Of a stretch of DNA of 35,854 bases, positions 7,854 through 16,198 are shown piece after piece. The translations under genes and the position numbers were made by a program. How positions within the stretch are numbered: position 1 is the first letter of the stretch; each line of letters opens with the position of its first letter. This DNA is from Bacteroidota bacterium (GTDB lineage Bacteria; Bacteroidota; Bacteroidia; Bacteroidales; UBA1402): the NCBI GenBank assembly GCA_030706285.1, contig JAUZOU010000002.1, positions 1 to 35,854 on the forward strand. Direction: 5' to 3'. The notes below the pieces were generated by a model. That model was not told the DNA's origin, ran no database searches, and was given only the letters and a program-made list of their open reading frames with translations.

Positions 7854-9842
7854 TTAAAAACGAATGTACTTTTCTACAGTCGCCCATGAGATTTTGTCGC
7901 CAATAATGTTGCCCCGGCATATTTGATAATGGTTTGTGGATAAGTTCGTATACGAACCAAAAAATCCGCCTGATCCTATTGAACCGATAAATCCGCATCT
8001 TCTGAGCATTGAATAGTGGTTCTCACTGTTGCATCCGGGGCCATAACTGTAGAGTACACTGTTCATGCATAACGAATCACAAACATCGATGATTTTGTAA
8101 AGTTCCCATTGAAGTACCAATGCGTTTTTATAAGGTGGGTAAACATCCTGGGACCAAGTATGGGAAATAGCATCAATGTTATTTCCCCTGGCAGCCAGGA
8201 TCATGTTTCTGCTTGATTGAATATCGTCAAGAAGCATAGTCCCATTGTCATCGATTTCATCGATAGCCAGAATGGATCCAAAAATAATAGGATAGCCATA
8301 TTGAGTGTAGATGGATCTTACACCTTGATCATTCCAGTTAAACCTCCAAGGAGCGTCGGTGATCAGAATAAATGCAGACTTGATAGCTGGTTTCAATGAT
8401 CCGTTCAGAAAGTTGGCCAGCTCTTTGGTTCCATAGAGGGTATACCCTTCCTGCTGAAGCAAAGTAAGTGCATCTTCCAGTCTTGAAAGGCTCTGATTGT
8501 ACGATACAGACAGTGTATCTCCCTCATAGATATCTTCAGTCCGGTGTGTCATCAGGCCAAGAATCTGGGGAGTTCTGCTGGAAACGATCACAGGAGTGGA
8601 TCCAATGATTGTTTTGATCAGTGCATCACCGGTATGATCCAAATCGATCTCTATATCCTTGGCTGTAATGTATCCGGTCATGCTTGAACTACCACCAATA
8701 TAGACAGCTGTGGCTGAGCCAAAAGCAGCAAACAGAGTGGTCTGACCGTCAACAGCGACATACAGATCATTCGATTTTCTGACCATCTCCACGGTATGCC
8801 TCGATTCGTCTTTCCACAATCTGATATCAACCGGGAACGAATCGTAATAATACCCCAATGCTCTAGAAGAAGGATCAATCTGTTGATAATAATAACCGAC
8901 AAGTTTAATTTTTCCGAACTGAAGCAGACCGCTGCAATCCTGTAGTAAAGTCAAATCCATCATCATGAGATCAATTCCGTAATCAGATAAGGCTCCACCA
9001 GCAGCAGAGGCCGTTTTGATTTCTTCATATAACGAACTTATCTTTTTGTAGGTAGAATCGGCCGTTTTTAAAGAAGTGCTCCAGATCGTACTTGTTATTC
9101 CATTATTATAGGTAGTCACATTATCACAATCAAGCCCATCTCTGATTATCGAAAAAGTATCGTTTGCCACCATAACAGCTAAATCCCTATAGTTGTCTAA
9201 GAAATCCTGTCTGGCTATCAGCAATTTGGGATCTGGCAGCTCTACTGTTTTGGCATAGTTGCCTTTTAGCCATAACTGGAATGCCGTATTGCCAACCAGA
9301 GGTTGCGTCGAGATCATTTTTCTGTTATACGTGACACCATTCCACTTATCGTCAATGACGATAAAACCGGAGTTGAAGCCAATCTGCTGACTGCAGGTCG
9401 TATTTTCCTTATCATAAGGAGTGGTCATCAGGATCGATGGTGCACGTTCCTTCAGCATAACACGGATATTCTTGTCTGCTCCGGATAGCTGGCAAATCGT
9501 GACATTGCTATTGCCTTCGTTGCAGTTCTGATTGATTCTGAAATCGAATACCACTCTGAAATCAGCAATACCTGCCAAACTTTTGTAATAGACTGCATTT
9601 TCTGCACCATAAGTCCCGGTATTAATCAGGTCGACCTCTCCGGGATAAGTGATCTTCACGGTATCGGTCAATATCGTTTTTACCGTATAGCCTTCCGGTT
9701 TTACAAATGTCATGCTGTCAATGCTGCCGATTTTAAAAGCATTACTTATTCCATCGTCATTGTTGATGTATAAATACTCCTGAGCATGGATGCCACTCAT
9801 CATCAAAAATAGCACGACAAGAGATCTTAGTTGCTTATTCAT
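7854..9842 (-). CDS. Secreted polysaccharide-deacetylase-like protein with degenerate active site
   Basis: A 662-residue exported protein. Residues 1-20 are a signal peptide. Next comes the short 'YLYINNDDG...IDSMTF' segment seen at the start of many secreted Bacteroidota proteins, then a long beta-rich region that looks like a lectin/laminin-G-like fold (about 60-420). The last ~230 residues resemble a NodB polysaccharide deacetylase: a GYTLYGTKELANFL region, the first core strand FILITDAPW, a YGYPIIFG strand and a SHTWSQD motif. Compared with the family, TFDDG reads roughly as LITDA, keeping one Asp (Asp496), and HxxxH reads HTWSQ, keeping His561 only. Catalysis may therefore be lost or altered, leaving a carbohydrate-binding role. 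It is the last gene of the minus-strand cluster, 55 bp after the aminotransferase gene. The NodB assignment is by motif pattern and is moderately sure. Confidence 0.6.
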   Translation of the reverse strand: MNKQLRSLVVLFLMMSGIHAQEYLYINNDDGISNAFKIGSIDSMTFVKPEGYTVKTILTDTVKITYPGEVDLINTGTYGAENAVYYKSLAGIADFRVVFDFRINQNCNEGNSNVTICQLSGADKNIRVMLKERAPSILMTTPYDKENTTCSQQIGFNSGFIVIDDKWNGVTYNRKMISTQPLVGNTAFQLWLKGNYAKTVELPDPKLLIARQDFLDNYRDLAVMVANDTFSIIRDGLDCDNVTTYNNGITSTIWSTSLKTADSTYKKISSLYEEIKTASAAGGALSDYGIDLMMMDLTLLQDCSGLLQFGKIKLVGYYYQQIDPSSRALGYYYDSFPVDIRLWKDESRHTVEMVRKSNDLYVAVDGQTTLFAAFGSATAVYIGGSSSMTGYITAKDIEIDLDHTGDALIKTIIGSTPVIVSSRTPQILGLMTHRTEDIYEGDTLSVSYNQSLSRLEDALTLLQQEGYTLYGTKELANFLNGSLKPAIKSAFILITDAPWRFNWNDQGVRSIYTQYGYPIIFGSILAIDEIDDNGTMLLDDIQSSRNMILAARGNNIDAISHTWSQDVYPPYKNALVLQWELYKIIDVCDSLCMNSVLYSYGPGCNSENHYSMLRRCGFIGSIGSGGFFGSYTNLSTNHYQICRGNIIGDKISWATVEKYIRF

Positions 9843-9881
9843 AAAACAGTCTGGTTTTTATAGATAATATTCTGTTCTAAC

Positions 9882-9891
9882 TACTATAGTA
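9882..9891. other. 10-bp perfect palindrome between aminotransferase and deacetylase-like genes
   Basis: TACTATAGTA is its own reverse complement and lies in the 55-bp gap before the last gene of the cluster. It could be an operator for a gene-specific promoter, but at this length chance is possible. No -33/-7 pair was seen around it. Confidence 0.25.
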
Positions 9892-9897
9892 ACAACC

Positions 9898-11178
9898 TTA
9901 TGGAGCTAAAAACTCCATTTTCGGTGCCGATTTTTCCTTGCAAGAGGCTGTCGATATTTTCGGAACTTTTGCCACCTTATAATAGGCATCAACAATGGAA
10001 TCAATCACGTAGGCCACCATTTCATCCGTCATCTGCGGATATACCGGCAGGGATATTTCCTGAGAAAAGTTCTTGTAGGCCTGAGGGTAATCGTTTATGT
10101 CATAGCCTTGTTCCTTGAAAAACGTCAGCATAGGCATCGGTATGAAATGTACATTCAGGTACACTCGTCTAAGGGTAATGATGTCGATCATTTCATCCCG
10201 CTGCTCTTCGGTTATATTCTTAATACGCAACGCGTACAAATGGTAAGAAGTCTCCTTACCTTTTGCTTCGGATGGCGGCAATATAGCCCAGTCAAAATTG
10301 GCGAAAGCACGGTTATACTTCAAAAAAGTCCGTTTGCGTTTGAGCAATAATTTGGGGTATTCCCGCAATTCAGCCAACCCGATGGCGGCATTGACATCGG
10401 GCAGATTGATTTTCATACCCAATCCGACAATGTCATAACGCCATCCTCCAGCTTTGCTCTTTGCCAAGGCATCCTTTGTCTGACAATTTAGTGACATCAT
10501 GCGTAGTTCAGTATAAAGCGCCTCGTTATCAAAGGGTTCAGGAAGGTTCAGGCAGATAGCGCCACCTTCTGCTGTCGTCACATTTTTTACCGCATGCAGG
10601 GAAAATATAGCAACATCCGTTTCAGCGCCTGTCCGTTTGTAACTATTATAGATTGCACCCAATGAATGAGCGGCATCGTTTAAAATCAAGATACGCCCTA
10701 ACTTATGCTGGACAGGAGAAGTAGCATGAAACCGGACATTGATTTCCGGTTCTCTGACCAGTTTCATGATTTCATCATAATCACAGGGGAAACCAGCCAG
10801 GTCTACCGGAATGATGGCTTTCGTCCTCTCCGTGATGGCACGGCGAATACCTTCTATGGAAATATTGAAATCTTCACCCGAGTCAACCATGACCGGCCTT
10901 CCTCCGGCATGAATCACAGCCAGGGCGGTGGCACAATACGTATAGGCTGGTACAATCACCTCATCCCCATCTTTCAATCCCAGCCAGCGCAACATCATGA
11001 TGGCGCCTGATGTCCAGGAATTCACACACAAGACTTGCCTGGCACCGGAATAGCTTCTGATTTCCTGTTCTAAGGCTTTCACTTTGGGGCCGGTCGTAAG
11101 CCAACCAGACTTCAACGTATCAACAACTTCATTAATGACAGAGTCGTCAATATAAGGGGGAGAGAATGGAATTTGCAT
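9898..11178 (-). CDS. DegT/DnrJ/EryC1/StrS-family sugar aminotransferase (PglE/WcfR-like)
   Basis: A PLP enzyme that aminates a nucleotide-linked keto-sugar, usually UDP-4-keto-6-deoxy-HexNAc with glutamate as donor. The start at 11178 (MQIPFSPPYIDDS) gives 426 residues, the normal family length. A frame opening at 11358 only adds 60 unconvincing residues. PLP-site residues are visible: NDAAHS with Asp168 and His171, and the Schiff-base Lys198 in SLHAVKNVTTAEGG. The SGWLTTGPKV opening and VPAYTYCATALAV segment are typical. Neighbours upstream in the operon are a carrier protein, a NeuD/PglD-like acyltransferase and a PglC-like transferase, the same trio as in Campylobacter bacillosamine synthesis and in Bacteroides capsule loci. 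The dehydratase that would make the keto-sugar is not in the window. Confidence 0.92.
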   Translation of the reverse strand: MQIPFSPPYIDDSVINEVVDTLKSGWLTTGPKVKALEQEIRSYSGARQVLCVNSWTSGAIMMLRWLGLKDGDEVIVPAYTYCATALAVIHAGGRPVMVDSGEDFNISIEGIRRAITERTKAIIPVDLAGFPCDYDEIMKLVREPEINVRFHATSPVQHKLGRILILNDAAHSLGAIYNSYKRTGAETDVAIFSLHAVKNVTTAEGGAICLNLPEPFDNEALYTELRMMSLNCQTKDALAKSKAGGWRYDIVGLGMKINLPDVNAAIGLAELREYPKLLLKRKRTFLKYNRAFANFDWAILPPSEAKGKETSYHLYALRIKNITEEQRDEMIDIITLRRVYLNVHFIPMPMLTFFKEQGYDINDYPQAYKNFSQEISLPVYPQMTDEMVAYVIDSIVDAYYKVAKVPKISTASCKEKSAPKMEFLAP

Positions 11179-11400
11179 AAGATGTGCATTTAATTGGATA
11201 ACAAATTTTAATTTTTCAACACAGGGGAATAAAAAAATAGTCTGTCTTGCAGAAAATAAGACAACTATTTGCTTCTGTTGTACCACGGGAAAATGAGATT
11301 GAACATTGCAACTAATGGTTGAGAGCCATACGCAGAAGCATCCATACAAATCATTCAAGAGTATCCAATACCTAATTGAAAAAGATAAAAACGTGACAAG
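11179..11400. other. 222-bp gap without a supported gene
   Basis: This is a larger than usual gap inside the minus-strand cluster, between carrier protein C and the aminotransferase. An in-frame extension of the aminotransferase runs through it, but its composition and lack of homology to the family N-terminus argue that it is non-coding. I found no clear terminator or promoter pair. Confidence 0.5.
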
Positions 11401-11628
11401 CTACTTGTCCTTAATCAGATTATACAGCTCTTCGACCGTAGCAACATTACGAATGTCTTTCTTGAAAATTTGTGTATGACACTGTTCATTGATCATCACT
11501 ATGACCAACAATTCCGTCAAGGAACTCCATTCATCCAGATCCTGAAACCTGGTAGCCGAATCTATTCCTTTGGAGGACGATTCGTCAAATTGTTTTGAGA
11601 ACTCACGTACAAAGTCATTCAGTTCCAT
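11401..11628 (-). CDS. Small acyl/peptidyl carrier protein, EWSSL type (carrier C)
   Basis: A 75-residue acidic, predicted all-helical protein with the size and pattern of an acyl carrier protein. The pantetheine attachment site is most likely Ser36 in EWSSL, where the usual Asp of the DSL signature is replaced by Ser. Carrier A (22373-22606) has the same replacement at the same position and shares the N-terminal 'ME.N.F/Y...S.QF.E' pattern, so the two look like paralogs. It lies 20 bp after the hexapeptide acyltransferase gene and before the aminotransferase gene, which suggests that it presents an acyl or aminoacyl group to that acyltransferase in place of acetyl-CoA. That role is inference. 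The carrier-protein assignment itself is good. Confidence 0.82.
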   Translation of the reverse strand: MELNDFVREFSKQFDESSSKGIDSATRFQDLDEWSSLTELLVIVMINEQCHTQIFKKDIRNVATVEELYNLIKDK

Positions 11629-11648
11629 AGGATATAGGTATAATCGTG

Positions 11649-12323
11649 TTATAAATAATCTTCTTCAACCAACAACGTATCGACTGAGTATTTTCTGGCA
11701 GGATTGCCTGAATACAATAACGCCGGCTTTGTTGACTTATTAATGAACGAAGCAGCCCCGACAAACGATTGCCAGCCGATCGTAAGACCATTGGCAACCG
11801 TCGTGTTCTGACCGATGAAGCAATTATCCTCGACGGTAACATCTCCTCCTATCACCACTGAAGCAGCAATGAAGACATTATTACCCACTTTGCATCGATG
11901 ACCGACAATCGCCAGTGCATTCAGGAAGCAGCCCATCCCAATAGATGCTCCCTTACCGATATAACACCCATCACAGATAAACGCGTTGCAACCGATTTCA
12001 GCCGTATGACAAATAGCCTTGGAAGAAATATAGCTGATCAGGTGATAGCCATTCCTCATGGCCTGTTCGATGACTTCGCCTCTCGTTCTGTTCATTTTCC
12101 GATACCCGATTGCAACAAACATATCGAATTCAACCGGTGGATATTTTTCCAGAACACACTCAAAATCCACTACCGGCAGCCCCTCAAACCGGTCAATTTT
12201 CCTAAACGCCTTATGGACAGTAAATGCAACCACCTCATAGTCACTGTCTATATCAAGATAATACTTCACTTCTCCAGCAAGATTCTCATCACCGAAAATG
12301 ATCACTTTCTTTTTCATTATCAT
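11649..12323 (-). CDS. NeuD/PglD-like hexapeptide sugar N- or O-acyltransferase
   Basis: A 224-residue cytoplasmic acyltransferase (an alternative ATG two codons in, at 12317, is equally good). The N-terminal ~95 residues form a Rossmann-like PglD_N domain that binds the UDP-sugar (KVIIFGDENLAGEV). The rest is a left-handed beta-helix of hexapeptide repeats ending in YSGNPARKY. His142 in IVGHRCKVGN corresponds to the catalytic base of PglD. PglD acetylates the 4-amino group of a UDP-4-amino-sugar made by the PglE aminotransferase; the same pair is present here. With a carrier-protein gene directly downstream, the acyl donor may be carrier-bound rather than CoA-bound; this is inference. Confidence 0.9.
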   Translation of the reverse strand: MIMKKKVIIFGDENLAGEVKYYLDIDSDYEVVAFTVHKAFRKIDRFEGLPVVDFECVLEKYPPVEFDMFVAIGYRKMNRTRGEVIEQAMRNGYHLISYISSKAICHTAEIGCNAFICDGCYIGKGASIGMGCFLNALAIVGHRCKVGNNVFIAASVVIGGDVTVEDNCFIGQNTTVANGLTIGWQSFVGAASFINKSTKPALLYSGNPARKYSVDTLLVEEDYL

Positions 12324-12422
12324 ATCTGCTTTTCTGATTTCAACTTCATCTGCCGGCTTACTGTATTACCGGACATCAGCTCCTACTAAAAATCCTTTAA
12401 CCAGCTTCAGGTCCAACGCATT

Positions 12423-13034
12423 TTAGCCAGCCGTCGAAGGGGATTGTTCAACGAATACTTTTTCCCTTTTTATAACAGCTTCAATTGTCTTGAAAACGAT
12501 TTTCAAGTCAAACAAGAAATTCATATGCTCGACATAAAACAAATCTTTTTCAAATTTCTCTGCCTGCCCAATTGAATTACGAAAATAAGCCTGGACATAC
12601 CCAGTAATACCAGGGCGAACTGATATGATTTTCAATTGGACATCATCAAAGTCATTCACGTTGTTTGTCGCCAGTACCGGACGCGGTCCGACAAGGCTCA
12701 TATCACCCACAAGCACATTCAAGAACTGTGGTATTTCATCAATGCTCGTTTTACGAAAGAATTTTCCACACTTGGTCTGACGCGGGTCGTTTTCTCCATT
12801 GAACGTCGAACCGTCCACATTGCGAATATCCGGCGAATTTACCTTCATCGTCCTGAGCTTGAACATCTTGAAATTTTTCCCGTTGCGCCCCAGTCTATAG
12901 GCATTGTAAAAAACGGGACCTTTATCCGTGAAATAGATAACTGGAGCTGACAGTACAACGACAACTGCCACAAATGGGAAAGCCAAAATCGACAGAACTA
13001 TATCGAATAGTCTTTTTAAATACTTATTATACAT
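12423..13034 (-). CDS. PglC-type phosphoglycosyl (sugar) transferase B
   Basis: A 203-residue membrane enzyme that moves a sugar-1-phosphate from a UDP-sugar to undecaprenyl phosphate, starting a repeat unit. The start at 13034 (MYNKYLKRLFDIVLS) matches the family and avoids a 30-residue extension overlapping the upstream gene. One N-terminal hydrophobic re-entrant helix (about 8-35) is followed by the conserved core: KGPVFYNAYRLG, FKMFKLRTM, NDPRQTKCGKFFRKTSIDE with the catalytic Asp-Glu pair, then VGDMSLVGPRP and RPGITGYVQA. It is close in sequence to transferase A at 15543-16163, so the operon holds two enzymes of this kind. The PglD- and PglE-like genes follow, as in bacillosamine-type loci. 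Confidence 0.93.
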   Translation of the reverse strand: MYNKYLKRLFDIVLSILAFPFVAVVVVLSAPVIYFTDKGPVFYNAYRLGRNGKNFKMFKLRTMKVNSPDIRNVDGSTFNGENDPRQTKCGKFFRKTSIDEIPQFLNVLVGDMSLVGPRPVLATNNVNDFDDVQLKIISVRPGITGYVQAYFRNSIGQAEKFEKDLFYVEHMNFLFDLKIVFKTIEAVIKREKVFVEQSPSTAG

Positions 13035-13068
13035 ACTATTTCCTCTAATGATTAATTTCCGCCCAGTA

Positions 13069-14304
13069 TTACTGACCAACTTTGAACCTGTTAAATACAT
13101 CAATGTATTTGGATGTACCCACATCGCGTGTCAGATTTTTCATCACATAGCGTCGTCCGTTAAGACCAAATTCCCTACAATCAGATCTGTTATTGTATAA
13201 CCACAATATGGCCTGTTTAAAGGCTTCTTTATCGCCAGCCTTTGTAAAAAGGCCACATTTATTTTCAGTAAGAATCGTCATCAATTCGTTCTCATCGAAA
13301 CTTGCCAGAACCGCACGCTTTGCAGACATGATGCTCCAGGTTTTGCTTGGAACCGAATTTTCCCCGACTCCAGGTCTTGATATAACCAACCCCACATCGC
13401 CTAAACTGAAGACATGAGAAATATCTTCATATGGCTGCAAAGGCAGCAGTCGAATATTTGTGCAATTTTTCTCCGAAATCATCGTCTCAACTTTATGCTT
13501 GTAGACGCCCTCTCCAATGAGGACAAACTGGACATCCGGTATCGATTCAAATTCAGAGGCAACCTCCAACAGCATGTCCATATTCTGAGTAAGCCCAATG
13601 TTGCCACAATAAGAGATGTAAAATTTGTTGCGATCTAGATTGTACCGGTCAAACAATTTGTTTGACTGACGTTCGATATGCTGGACGGCGTTTTCGTCAA
13701 CCCAGTTGTAGACAACATCAATCTTTTCTTCCGGAACACCTTTTGCCAGTATATTACTCTTAAATCCTTCAGATATAACAATTATCCGGTCCGCATGTTT
13801 ATAGGTAAAATCTTCAATTCTTCTACCGACTTTCCAAAGCAAGGAGTTTTTTTTCGCCAATCCTGTACCAACCAACGAGTCAGGAAAAACATCCTGGAGA
13901 TTGTAGATAAATGGTATTTTCCTGACTTTTTTCAACATAGCGGCCATCGCTCCTTGAATAGGTGGGGTACTGCCTATAAACATCACATCGATATCTTTTG
14001 AAGCTCGTCCAAGGTTAAATTGCCTGATGCAGCAACAAACATAACGGAAAGCCCGAATCAAAGGATTTGTTCCCTCACGGAACATATTGAAGCGATGAAC
14101 GGTCAACTTGTTATCATACATCGTTTCATGTACTTTTTTCTTATAGCTGTTTCTTTCTTCCACTGATATGCCACGTGAAGGCATCGGCGTATATACAACC
14201 ATCTCAAAAGCAGCTTTTGCCAGAGCTTCTCTTAAATTTTCCCCAAGATAGCTGCTAGCCGCACTCTCCGGTGTAAAATAGGCTGGAAGAATTAAGATTT
14301 TCAT
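13069..14304 (-). CDS. Glycosyltransferase family 4 (WbuB-like)
   Basis: A 411-residue GT-B fold retaining glycosyltransferase at the cytoplasmic face of the membrane. The N-terminal acceptor domain opens with ILPAYFTPESAASS and contains FIYNLQDVFPDS. The C-terminal nucleotide-sugar domain has ISYCGNIGLTQNMD, LIGEG and RPGVGENSVPSKTWSIMSA, the late region that contacts the donor. This arrangement is typical of the WbuB/WcaI-like group, several members of which transfer amino-deoxyhexoses such as fucosamine. That fits a cluster with PglD- and PglE-like enzymes, but the donor cannot be read from sequence. It lies 34 bp before transferase B and 3 bp after ATP-grasp B. Confidence 0.9.
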   Translation of the reverse strand: MKILILPAYFTPESAASSYLGENLREALAKAAFEMVVYTPMPSRGISVEERNSYKKKVHETMYDNKLTVHRFNMFREGTNPLIRAFRYVCCCIRQFNLGRASKDIDVMFIGSTPPIQGAMAAMLKKVRKIPFIYNLQDVFPDSLVGTGLAKKNSLLWKVGRRIEDFTYKHADRIIVISEGFKSNILAKGVPEEKIDVVYNWVDENAVQHIERQSNKLFDRYNLDRNKFYISYCGNIGLTQNMDMLLEVASEFESIPDVQFVLIGEGVYKHKVETMISEKNCTNIRLLPLQPYEDISHVFSLGDVGLVISRPGVGENSVPSKTWSIMSAKRAVLASFDENELMTILTENKCGLFTKAGDKEAFKQAILWLYNNRSDCREFGLNGRRYVMKNLTRDVGTSKYIDVFNRFKVGQ

Positions 14305-14307
14305 CGA

Positions 14308-15489
14308 TTACTGAACTGTTATGTTTATGGTTTCTATTGCCTTATCACACCGATCTACCGCATCTTTCGCATCGCATCCCTGAGCTATAACGAACCCAAT
14401 CCGGTCAAGGCTATTGTAAATTGGAGTAACCTGATCTCCAACGCCCTTGCTAAAAACGATATCTTCAATACCCTGGATTTTTTTGGCAGCTTCAACGCCA
14501 GTTATGGACGTGATGATTCCGCTAGGAACATCAAAATATCGAATGGCGCTTCCTTTTTCAAATTGAGTTTCAATGTTCGGAACTTCTCCAAATGCAACAT
14601 CCATTGTGGCTTTCAACATATCGATACCTGTCGAGAGCGGCACTAGATGGGTAGTTATGCAATCCCCTCCCATTCGAGCGCCAAGCTCTACCATCCGTGG
14701 GCCATCTTTTGTCAGGATGATCTCAACATGAGCCGGGCCAAGATCAATGCCCACAGCTTTTACTGCTCTGGCTGCAAGATCTCGTATTTTCACAAGATCG
14801 TCCGTTTGAATTTGCGAGGGTTGACTATGTCCCATCTCAACAAAATAGGGCATGCCAGTTGTTAGCTTATCCGTTATGGCAAGAATATGAGGGAGTCCGT
14901 CAATGACCATAACCTCAACACTGACTTCTCGTCCACTCATGTAATCTTCTACGATCACTTCTCCGTGACGAGAATATTTTTTACTATAGGAATATGCCGA
15001 TTCGACATGCTGTTCGTTTTCAACAAGGATGACACCACTGCTGCCTGAATTGTCTATCGGTTTAAAGACACAGGGATATAACAATTTGGCCCGAATCAAT
15101 TCAAACTCATCATTATCTGCAATCGTGTAATACCACGGCGATTCGACGTTCCTTTCCTTAAAGGCCCGTATCATCTCACCCTTATCCGTCGCTTTGATGG
15201 CTGTTTCATAGGTAATGCCTGGAAGCCCCATCAACCTTGTTGCTGCCGCTAAAGAACGTACAGGCATATCTGTGGCAATTGCCATAATTCCATCAGGCCG
15301 GAACTTTTTCGCAACACTACAAATTGCATCAACATCAATGGTGCTGGCATTAAAATATTCGTCAGCGTAAGGAATTCCAACAGCTTGATCGTTAAAATCC
15401 GCAACAGCAACATAATGGCCTAATTTTTTTGCCTTTAATATTGCCGGTAATTGAAGTACAGACGCTCCAATAATCAAAAGTCTACCCAT
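14308..15489 (-). CDS. ATP-grasp ligase B
   Basis: A 393-residue cytoplasmic carboxylate-amine (or thiol) ligase. ATP-grasp enzymes activate a carboxylate as acyl phosphate and join it to an amine. Seen here: an N-terminal Rossmann-like preATP-grasp domain (LLIIGASVLQLPAILKAK), the ATP-binding beta-strand CVFKPIDNSGSSGV, VIVEDYMSGREVSVEV, and the metal-binding VELGARMGGD near residue 270, as in the BL00235/carnosine-synthase-like group. The small C-terminal domain is also present. Length and layout match ATP-grasp A at 16199-17383, so the two are likely paralogs sitting on either side of phosphoglycosyl transferase A. Probable role: amide formation between an amino acid or amino-sugar and a carboxylate on the sugar or its substituent. 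Substrates are unknown. Confidence 0.88.
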   Translation of the reverse strand: MGRLLIIGASVLQLPAILKAKKLGHYVAVADFNDQAVGIPYADEYFNASTIDVDAICSVAKKFRPDGIMAIATDMPVRSLAAATRLMGLPGITYETAIKATDKGEMIRAFKERNVESPWYYTIADNDEFELIRAKLLYPCVFKPIDNSGSSGVILVENEQHVESAYSYSKKYSRHGEVIVEDYMSGREVSVEVMVIDGLPHILAITDKLTTGMPYFVEMGHSQPSQIQTDDLVKIRDLAARAVKAVGIDLGPAHVEIILTKDGPRMVELGARMGGDCITTHLVPLSTGIDMLKATMDVAFGEVPNIETQFEKGSAIRYFDVPSGIITSITGVEAAKKIQGIEDIVFSKGVGDQVTPIYNSLDRIGFVIAQGCDAKDAVDRCDKAIETINITVQ

Positions 15490-15542
15490 AATGTCTGATA
15501 CAATTTGTCTGGTTTAACGACTATAATCAGTGTAATAATTTT

Positions 15543-16163
15543 TTATTCAATAAGCATAAGACCATAGAAAATCACAGAATTCGTATAAATCCCTTTTCTG
15601 CTAACAACTGTCTGAATGGTTTTTATGAAGATCCTGGCATCCAAGCAAAAGCTCATGTTGTTTGCATAATAGGCATCATTTAACCGCTTTTCCCTGTTTG
15701 TCAAGCTATTTCTGAAATAAGCCTGAGTATAGCCTGTTATACCAGGCAAAGCCTTCATTTTATCCGATTCATCGTTCCTAAAAGATCCGATTGCACTAGA
15801 CAGACTTGGTCTTGGACCGATGATCGACATATCTCCCTTTAAAACGTTTATCAGCTGTGGTAGTTCATCCAAGCTCGTCTCTCTTATAAACTTTCCGATC
15901 CTGGTTACCCTTGGATCGTTTTTTGAATTATACGTGCTACCGTCTGAATTGATCAGTTGTGGTGCATTGACTTTCATAGACCTAAATTTATACATCTTAA
16001 AAATCTTATACTGTCTGCCGATCCGGTCGGCCTTGTAAAAAACCGGTCCTCCATCTTCAAGTTTAATCAATCCCCCCAGTATTATGCAAACGATCAAGAA
16101 AACCGGAAGGCATAAAAAGAAGACAAGCAGATCTTCCACTCGTTTGAAAATTGTGATGTACAT
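15543..16163 (-). CDS. PglC-type phosphoglycosyl (sugar) transferase A
   Basis: A 206-residue monotopic membrane enzyme of the bacterial sugar-transferase family. An N-terminal hydrophobic helix (about 9-32) is followed by DGGPVFYKADRIGRQ, FKMYKFRSMKVNAP, NDPRVTRIGKFIRETSLDELPQ with the catalytic Asp-Glu dyad, GDMSIIGPRPSL and LPGITGYTQAYFRN. All conserved motifs are intact, so it should be active. It lies between the two ATP-grasp genes. Having this enzyme plus transferase B in one cluster is unusual: either two glycans are started, or one enzyme attaches a modified sugar phosphate to a separate carrier. Confidence 0.93.
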   Translation of the reverse strand: MYITIFKRVEDLLVFFLCLPVFLIVCIILGGLIKLEDGGPVFYKADRIGRQYKIFKMYKFRSMKVNAPQLINSDGSTYNSKNDPRVTRIGKFIRETSLDELPQLINVLKGDMSIIGPRPSLSSAIGSFRNDESDKMKALPGITGYTQAYFRNSLTNREKRLNDAYYANNMSFCLDARIFIKTIQTVVSRKGIYTNSVIFYGLMLIE

Positions 16164-16198
16164 ATTGATTCCTTTTTTAAATCAGTTGTTCACTCCTG

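Noticed and set aside
7829..7855. Possible terminator between the convergent BspA3 and deacetylase-like genes
   Set aside because: Only a 6-bp AATGAA/TTCATT stem with a long loop is present, flanked by A-runs on both sides, too weak to call.
11179..11358. 60-codon N-terminal extension of the aminotransferase
   Set aside because: The extension is Cys/Phe-rich and unlike the family. The ATG at 11178 gives the standard MxIPFSPP start and the normal length.
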